This document shows positions 15,501 to 24,500 of a stretch of DNA of 37,615 bases, piece by piece. Source of the stretch: a virus. The stretch is taken from positions 1 to 37,615 of IMG/VR virus record IMGVR_UViG_3300025379_000799; one strand, 5' to 3'. Every line of letters begins with the position of its first letter. Position 1 is the first letter of the stretch. The position numbers and the translations under genes are program-made. The notes beneath the pieces are model-generated. The model made no database searches, had not been told where the DNA came from, and was given only the letters and a program-made list of their open reading frames with translations.

Positions 15501-18500
15501 GTAAATTATTCTACAACTACTATTGATGTTATTTCTACTAAACGTGCATTAGGCTATATCATCGAAGCATTAGCTTATGATTTAACTTACGGTGGAAATA
15601 CAGCAAGCAGTGCCGTAGCACAAACATTTATTGCCAGTGCAAATGCTATTGGTGCAGGATTAAACAGTTTATATGTTGCTGCATTAACACAAATTTCAAC
15701 AACTATTGGTACTGTATTGAGCAACAGTCCTGCTAGTGCAAGTTTAGGAAATTATCTGTCAGTTACTGGTGTTACAGTATCAACTCCTAGTACAGGATAT
15801 GTTCAATTAAATTTTGCTAGTCAAACTTCTGCTCCATTTACAATTGGCCAACAAATTACTGTTCAAGGGCTAACACCTAGTAGTCTTAACTCTACAACTG
15901 GTACATCATTTACTGTAACTGGAGTAGGAACAAATTATGTTCAATATGCAAATACTACTAATAGTACCGTAGGGTTTGTTAGCGGGCAAGGACAAATCAC
16001 TACACAAGTTCAATATTCTGGTTGGAGTTCTGCCAGCGGAGTTACAACAGGAACACAAGCAACTAACTACCAAACAACTACTTCGCTACTAGGTGAAATA
16101 ATTACTATTGTTGGTGCTACTACAGTAACTACTTCGACTACGAATAATATTACCACTATTTCAACAGTAACAACTACAGGTGGCGGATCTAATACAGTTA
16201 ACTATACATTAACTAATCCGTTAATTAGTAACTCAGTTTATAATTCAACATACATTAATGCTAGAACATTAATTAACAATAATTATATTACAGTTGGAAC
16301 AGCAACTACAACTTATCTTGCAAACAAATACACCGGTGGATTCAACTATAATCAAGCAACTTGTTCTAGAGATATTGGTTTAATTGTTGATGCCATGGTT
16401 ATTGATATGCGTGTTAACGGTACATATCAAAGTATCAATGCAGGTCGAGCATATTATAAAAATGCTTCAGCACAAGGTATTGCTATTGGAACACAATATA
16501 CTGAAACTATAGATGGACTAACATTTGCATTTGGTGATGGTAGCGGCAGTAATGTTGGCCTAGTATATCAAGTTTTAAATCAAACTACCAATGTTCAACG
16601 CTATCAAACACTAGTTACTCAGCAAACTAATGCTACATTAAGCACAAATTATAACCCAACTACTCCTGCCATTAATACTTACACAAGTCAATGGTACATT
16701 GCCTATAGTATTATTACTACCGGACTCGGAGCAGCTCCTGCTATAACTACTAGTACATACGGTACTGGTTATTATAGTATCACATTTAATAACGGCGGTA
16801 ATGGGTATGTAGATCAAGGAACACCCGGAGATGTACATATTATACCAGGCAAGATATTGATTGGTAATTCGTCTAATGCACTTGGACAAATTATAAGTTA
16901 CACTCCCGGTAAACAACCTCTTAGCACGGTTCCATATGATACAATTAACATGTATCTAACACAACCAGGATTCTTCCAAGTTGGGGAATATTTGGATTAT
17001 GGCGAAACTGTTAGTAATTTAAATATTACAATTTTTGTAGAAAGCGGAATTTATTACGAAGACTATCCAATTAAAATTCCAGCAAACGTGACCATTAGCG
17101 GAGATGATTTCCGTCGTACAATTATTCGACCATTAAATCGTATCAGTCAAAGTCCATGGCGTAATGTATTCTTCTATCGAGACGGTGTAATTGATGCCTT
17201 ACAAGTTGGGCCAATAAATTATGCAGGAACCGATTATGCTCAGTTATCAGCTACTGCATTAACTATTGGAGCTACATCTGGCACATTTACTGCTTCGCTT
17301 GGTAATGGAGTACAGGCCATTTCAACATGGCCAGGTCTGGTATTAACTGAAGCTGTATATCAAGTAACCAGTGCATCTATAAACACTAGCACAAATGTAG
17401 CTACGTTGACTTTCCAGACTATTCAAGGCAATTTAATGCCATCTAGTCCGTATATTGTTGGTCAAAATATTAATATTGAAGGGATGACTCCTGCTTCATA
17501 TAATGGTGTGTATGCAATCAATACTATCAATGTAACAGGTGCAGGTACTAGTGGCGGAACTGCCACTATAACAGTTTACAATTACTCTACTACTATTAAT
17601 GCAACTAGTTACGGTAATATTGTAGCAGGTAAGGCAGTAATTAACACAGTTAGCGGTAACGTAATTAATTGTACAACAATTTATCCATTTACAGCTACAC
17701 AAACATACGCAGCAAATAGTTGGCATTTATTTGGAACTATTAATTACGGACGTCATTACCTAAGTAATCCATTAGATATTAACAGTACTCCATTGAATAA
17801 TCAAAACATGGATGTATTCTTATGTAATGATGCTACACGTATTAAATTGTTGACTATGCAAGGCCATGGCGGATTTGCTATGGTACTTGATCCAACTGGA
17901 CAAATTAAAACTAAATCGCCATATGGTCAAGAAAGTGCAGTGTTTAGTGCAAGTATAAACGCACAAGCATTTAGGGGCGGACAATTTGTTGACGGATTTA
18001 CTGGAAGATTATTTGGTAATATAATTGGTATTGCTAGTGCCAATGGTACTGCCGGTTTATCAGTTACTATTCAAGGTACAGTTAATAGTGGTCTTGATGT
18101 TAGACCACCGCAAACACCATGCGCATTTTACTTGCAAGGTTTTAGATATCAAGTCAACAATGTTACAAGTTATAATGCTAATGCTACTATTACAACAGCT
18201 GCTTATGTAAGTGGCGGAGCAATTGGTGCAAAGACTTTAACTATTGCTAGTAATTTACTAGTGTTAGTTGGTCAAGTAATTAGTGGTACTGGTATTCCTA
18301 CTGGAACTTATATTAAATCTATCAGCGGTACTACACTAACTCTTTCAGCCGCATTAACAACACAAGCTGCCGGAACATACACATTCTATGCTCCTCAAGT
18401 AACTGTTACATTAGATGTTAGTACACCGTTTAACCCTGCTGTAATTTACAGTAGTGCTGCATTTGCAAGCAACTTAGGTAATATTGTCGATGCTATTGCA

Positions 18501-21500
18501 TACGATAATGTGTTTGGTTCAAACTATCAAAGTGTTAAACAAGGGTTGATTTATCTTGCACCTCAAAATGCTGTTACAACAACAGCTGAGTTATTTGTAA
18601 TTCAAGGGCTTAACTATGCAAATTCATTAATTAATACATTGAGTTTACAATCGACTACCTTGACTACAGTAGCATCTTCTCTTGCCAATATTACTAATAT
18701 TATTGCAAATGGAACAGTTAGTGTACCAACATTAGTTTATCCCGATCCTGTTGGTGTAACTAGTACTGTTAGTCAGGCTCGTAAAAATATAACTTTGAAT
18801 AAGAATTTTTTACAATCTGAAATCTCAGCTTGGATCGCAAATAATTATGTAACAACTAGTTTATCAAATTATACAGCTACTAAATCTCAAAGAGATGCTG
18901 GGTATATTATTGATGCGATTAGTTATGATTTGTTATACGGCGGCAATTCATCAATTTATGATATAGCACAAACATTCTATACTTCAAATTACAACGGTAC
19001 TAGCCAGTTAGGTACAAATGCACAAGTATGTATTGCAGCATATATACGCCTAAACACCGTAATACAACAAGTTATTCAAAATCAAGTTGTAACTCCAAGC
19101 AATGGTAATTTGCTAACTCAAAATCTTACAACTTACACAGCCGCCACAGAAACTTTAAGTAGTGTTGTAATTGGCTCTAGCGGAACATTTACATTTGCAA
19201 CTGCTCCACGAACTTTAGTTGTTGGTCTAGCTGTTACTATTAGTGGTACTAATACTGGATCAGGTAGTGTAGCAAACGGTACATATTATATTACAACTTG
19301 CACACAAACATCATTCACTTTATCTAGCTACTCGGGTGGTGCAGCGATTTCAACTACAGCAGGTACGCCAGTGGGATTAACATTTGCGTTTAGTGTCGAA
19401 GCATTGGCTATTTCCACATTGTTTAATACATTAATTGATTATGTTGCTGACGGCGCATTTAACGATACTGTAGCAGCAACTATCACTGCTGGTAGTACAA
19501 CTATTACCAATTTGTCTTATAGCCCGTATTTAACTAATGGAGTAACTGTTACAGGTACCGGTATTCCAGCAAGTACAACATTAAGTAATATTAATTTTTC
19601 AACTGGAACCGCAACACTAAGCAATGCAGCTACTGCAACAAGTGCTAGCACAGGCGGCAGTAATCAAGATGGCACTATATTATTAACTGTAGGATCTCCA
19701 GCTGTTACTCGTACACCACCAGTAATTACAGCGCAAACTACAAGTGCTATTACTGATTTTTATACATTATCTAATAATAAGATTGCTAGTGTAACCGCAA
19801 CTTATTCTAGCGGTGGAGCAAGTGGTGCTAGTTCATTCACTATATCAAACAGCGCAAATACAACATTAAGCAATGTACAAGCAACTGGACTAGCAGGAAC
19901 ATTCACTTGTAATAGTGCAAAACTAGTACTCGGTAATACTGTTACAGTAACCGGGTCTGCAGGTGGTACTGGAAGTATTTCTGGATATACAACTGGTAAT
20001 ATCTACTATATTATTTCTGTAACTGGCACAACAGGATTTACATTATCTACAACATTGAATGGTAGCCCAATCACTACTACTATTGGTACATTAACCATGA
20101 CATTTACCGAAACTGGTAGTGTGTCAGGTATATTGCCTGGAATGATTGTTACAGGTACTGGGGTACCTGCAGGAACAGCAGTTGCTAATACATATGTTCC
20201 AACTAGCTCAACTATTCAATTAGTTAGTGCATCAACTGGGTTACCTGTAACATTGACTGCACAGGCCGCTGGAACATACACTTTTGGTACTAGTACTATC
20301 GACATTGAAGATGCCGCTGTTAATTATATCAACGCTGGTGCCAATATTGGTATCAACATTGAAATGGGCGGTAATAAGTCAATGTTGAGCAATGACTTTA
20401 CTATGGTAAACGATTTAGGTTACGGATTATTAGTAACTAACGGTGGTGCAGCAGAAGCTGTAAGTATGTTTACATACTACAACTATGTAAGCTATTGGGC
20501 ATTAAACGGTGGACAAATTCGTTCTGTTGCTGGCTCAAGTAGCTATGGTGTGTACGGATTACGTTCAAGTGGTAGTGATGTAACTGAATTACCTAATGCT
20601 GTGAATTTGGCCAACGACATGGTTCAAACAGCACGTATCTACAAAGAAGGTATTTTTGCTAGTTCGCAAACAACAGCTACAAGTTTAAATTTAACTGTAT
20701 ATATTATTAACTACGAGTATCCTCCAGAGCCAACAAGCGAATTAGAAATTGATCACACAGCCAGTGGTGGAGTGATTACTAGATATTTAATTAATACAGT
20801 AAGCCATACTACAGTATATGTAAATGGTCAAAATGTATTGTCTCTTGCATTGAGTACTTCAGGTACAAACAGTACAACTACAACAGGTCTAGCATACCCG
20901 TTATATGACGGACAACTAGTAACTATTCGAGTATTGCAAAATATTAAATTCTACAATATCACTAACGTTAAACCTGTTCGTCCAAGTACCGCATTACAAT
21001 ATAGTACTAATTTAGGTTCTATCTATCGTATTATTAGTTACGGATTGACTGAAAGTACTGGTGAACAATTGCCAGCAAATACATCTGTGTTAACTACAGA
21101 TAGTTCGTTTGCTTACATATCATTTAATCATGATACAAGTAGTATACAAAATGCTGACTTAGTAAATTATGCGGCTAAAGGATTTGTTGCAATTAACGGT
21201 TCAGGAAATAATACAAGCAGCACAACGCTAACAGTTAATCAAGTTAATGGTACAATTATTGCTGGACAAATTCTTGGAGGCATTGGTTTTACCAATCAAA
21301 CTGTATCAACTGTTGTAACTAATACAGCAGTAACAACAGGATCTACAATTAGCAACACTGGTGTATTTACAGTTGGCACATTAGGATCAGGAACTGTTGC
21401 CATCGGTATGGTGCTAACTGGTACTAATGTTACAGGCACTGTTTATATTATATCTAATATTAGCGGTAGCGGTAGCGGTAGTACATGGCAAACAAATACT

Positions 21501-24500
21501 ACTAGCGCAGCTACAAGCGGTGCAATTACAGGTACAAGCTATACTGTAACATTAAGCGGTGTTCCAACACTGACTCCGTATGGACCTGTAGTATTTTCAA
21601 CACAATCACAAGGTTCAAAATTAGGTGATAGTAAAATTGCTGTTTTGGCATCTAGCGTATCAACAACTATTAACCAAATTAACCAAGGTACATATCTAAC
21701 AGGTTGGGGTGGTAAAGTTTTCCGTGTATTAAGCTATACACAATCAAATATACCTGCCAGCGGATTATTCAATCAAGCATTAAGCACTACAGCATCTAGT
21801 ACAGGTATTATTGGTAATGGGTTAGCCAGTGCAAGTATTGGAAATATTTTTACTCCGTTAAGTACTATCACAGGATCATTTACTGTGGGCATGGGACTTA
21901 CTGGTTCAGGTATAACTAATAGTACATATATTACCGCTGTTAATTCAGCCGTGTTTATTGGTACTATTAGCACAACTACTTTAACCATTAGTTCAGTAAC
22001 AAGTGGAACCATATCAATTGGTATGGCAATTACAGGAACTGGCGTAACAGCTGGAACATATATTGTTTCAGGTAGCGGTACAAGTTGGACATTAAATCAA
22101 TCAGCGACGGGTACTCCTACGACAGGTACAAGTTATACTGTTAACATTGGTCAACTAGTAACAAGTAATACATTTACAGGTTATAGTACAACAATTTATC
22201 TAACAGCAGTTGCTGGAACAATTACAAATAATTCTCTAATAACAGGTGCTGGTTTTAATGGTACACAAAGCATTGTAAGTTTTACACAACCAACATTGAG
22301 CACAGCTCAAATTGTGTTAAATGTTGCACCAAGCGGTGTACCGAGTGGAACATTGACTATAGGAACAGCTACTAATGCGTTCTTAACTATTGATCCAAAT
22401 AGTGTTTACAACTTATCAAGTATTGGCACAGGTGTTAGTGCTATGACGTTTGCTAGCCAAACACTACAACCTAATAGTACAAGTAGTAAATTTGTTACTT
22501 ATAATATTCCCTACAACGCCAATGCTATATTACCACCAGTAGATAGTTATATAACAATAGCAAACCAAGCCAATACTAACTATAATGGAACTTATCAAGT
22601 AGTAGGTATTACTAATAAAACTCAAATTACAACAAGTAGCACTAGTAGTTTAACTACTGGTATGGTTGTATCTAGTATTAATACTAGTATTACTATCACC
22701 GGTATCACTGCTAGTACACCTGGTGTAGGTTATTTTACTGTAACTTATGGCACACAAACTAGTGCGCCATTTAGTATTAATAGCGTTATAGTAATTGCAG
22801 GTGTTACTGGTACTACAGCATACAACGGCACTTATACTGTTTACTCATTAGTAAGTGGAACAGGACTTACTGGAGTAGTCATTGCAAGTACAACTACTGG
22901 GTCGGCAACAGTCACAGGCGCTACTATTTCAAATCCATTTAGTTATGTTCCAAGTGGAACAATTGTTCAAAGTATTGATAGTTCAACACAATTTACTGTA
23001 AGTCCTGCTTGTTGGGTTCAATATGGATCCGTAGTAAGTAGTCAACTATTAGGAACAGTAGCTAGTGTAACTATTACCAACGGCGGTAGTGGGTATACAA
23101 GCCCACCAACAATAACATTCTCAGGTGGAGGGGTAACAAGTCCTGCGCAACAAGCTATTGCAGTTTGTACAATCAGTGGCGGAAGTATTAGCGCTGTTAC
23201 TGTTGTAAGTCCTGGTTTTGGATATACCAGTACTCCAACGATTACATTAAGTTCAGTACTAGGAGGCGCAATATTGACACCGGTCATTACTGTGCCAACA
23301 GCAGTAAGTGTATCTGCTAATGCAGGTGTCAATACTATACAAGCTCAATTATTGTACTCAACTGATCCAGGCACTAGCGGCAACGCTACAGCCGTAGCAA
23401 CTACTACTGCTACTATGTCATCTAGTAGTATCAATAGTAGTGGTGTGTTATCAATTGGATCTGTATCCGGCACTGTTACAAATGGTATGATATTAACTGG
23501 TGCAGGTATAGCACAAGAAACAAGTTTATCAGTTGCATCTGTCAGTACTAATACCGGTACAGTTACATTTACTGTAATTACATCGCTAACAACTCCATAC
23601 GCTGTTGGTCAATTAATTACTGTTACAGGCATGGTTCCGACTGGTTATAATGGAACTTATCCAGTTACCGCTTCTAGTACAACTACATTTAGCAGCACAT
23701 CTGGATTTATATCAGGTAATACATTATCATTAACTGGTACTATAACTAATAGTTCAAACATTTCAATTGGTAGTGTGGTAACTAGTGCAAATATTACTGC
23801 TGGTACATATATTACTGGTATTAATACAGCAACATTTACTAGTACTATTAGCAGTACAACACTAACAATAGCAACAATTTCTGCAGGAACAATTAGCGTT
23901 GGTATGGTATTAAGTGGTGGTACAGTGACAGCTGGAACTTATATCAGTGCGTTCTTGGGCGGGACAGGTGGAACCGGCACATACACATTAAATCAAAGTG
24001 CAACTGGAACTCCTACAACAGGTACAAGTTATACTGTTAATACCAGCCAATCGGCAGCAAGTGCAAGTGTATCAGGTACAACAACTATAGTAAGTTATAC
24101 CAATAGTACAACAGGGGCATTAAGTACACCCGGTACCGTAAATAGCAATATTTACACTTACATTACTAGTGGAAGTGGAAGTACATGGCAAACTGCAACT
24201 AATATTGGTACAAACTATACTGTAAGTTCAACAACAATTACAGGTACCGACAATTTAATTACATTAAGTACTGTCAATAATATTAGCATTGGTAATCAAA
24301 TTACATTTACAACACCTAGTGGTGGAACAGCATTAGGTAATCTAGTAACTGGTACTACATATTATATTACTAATGTAAATTCTAGTACAAAACAAATTAC
24401 AGTAAGTGCTACACCTGGTGGAAATTCATTTACAACTGGTACTGTTGGAACTGGTTTAATGACATTCTACTGTCCAGGATATACTTATGGCAGTTCTATA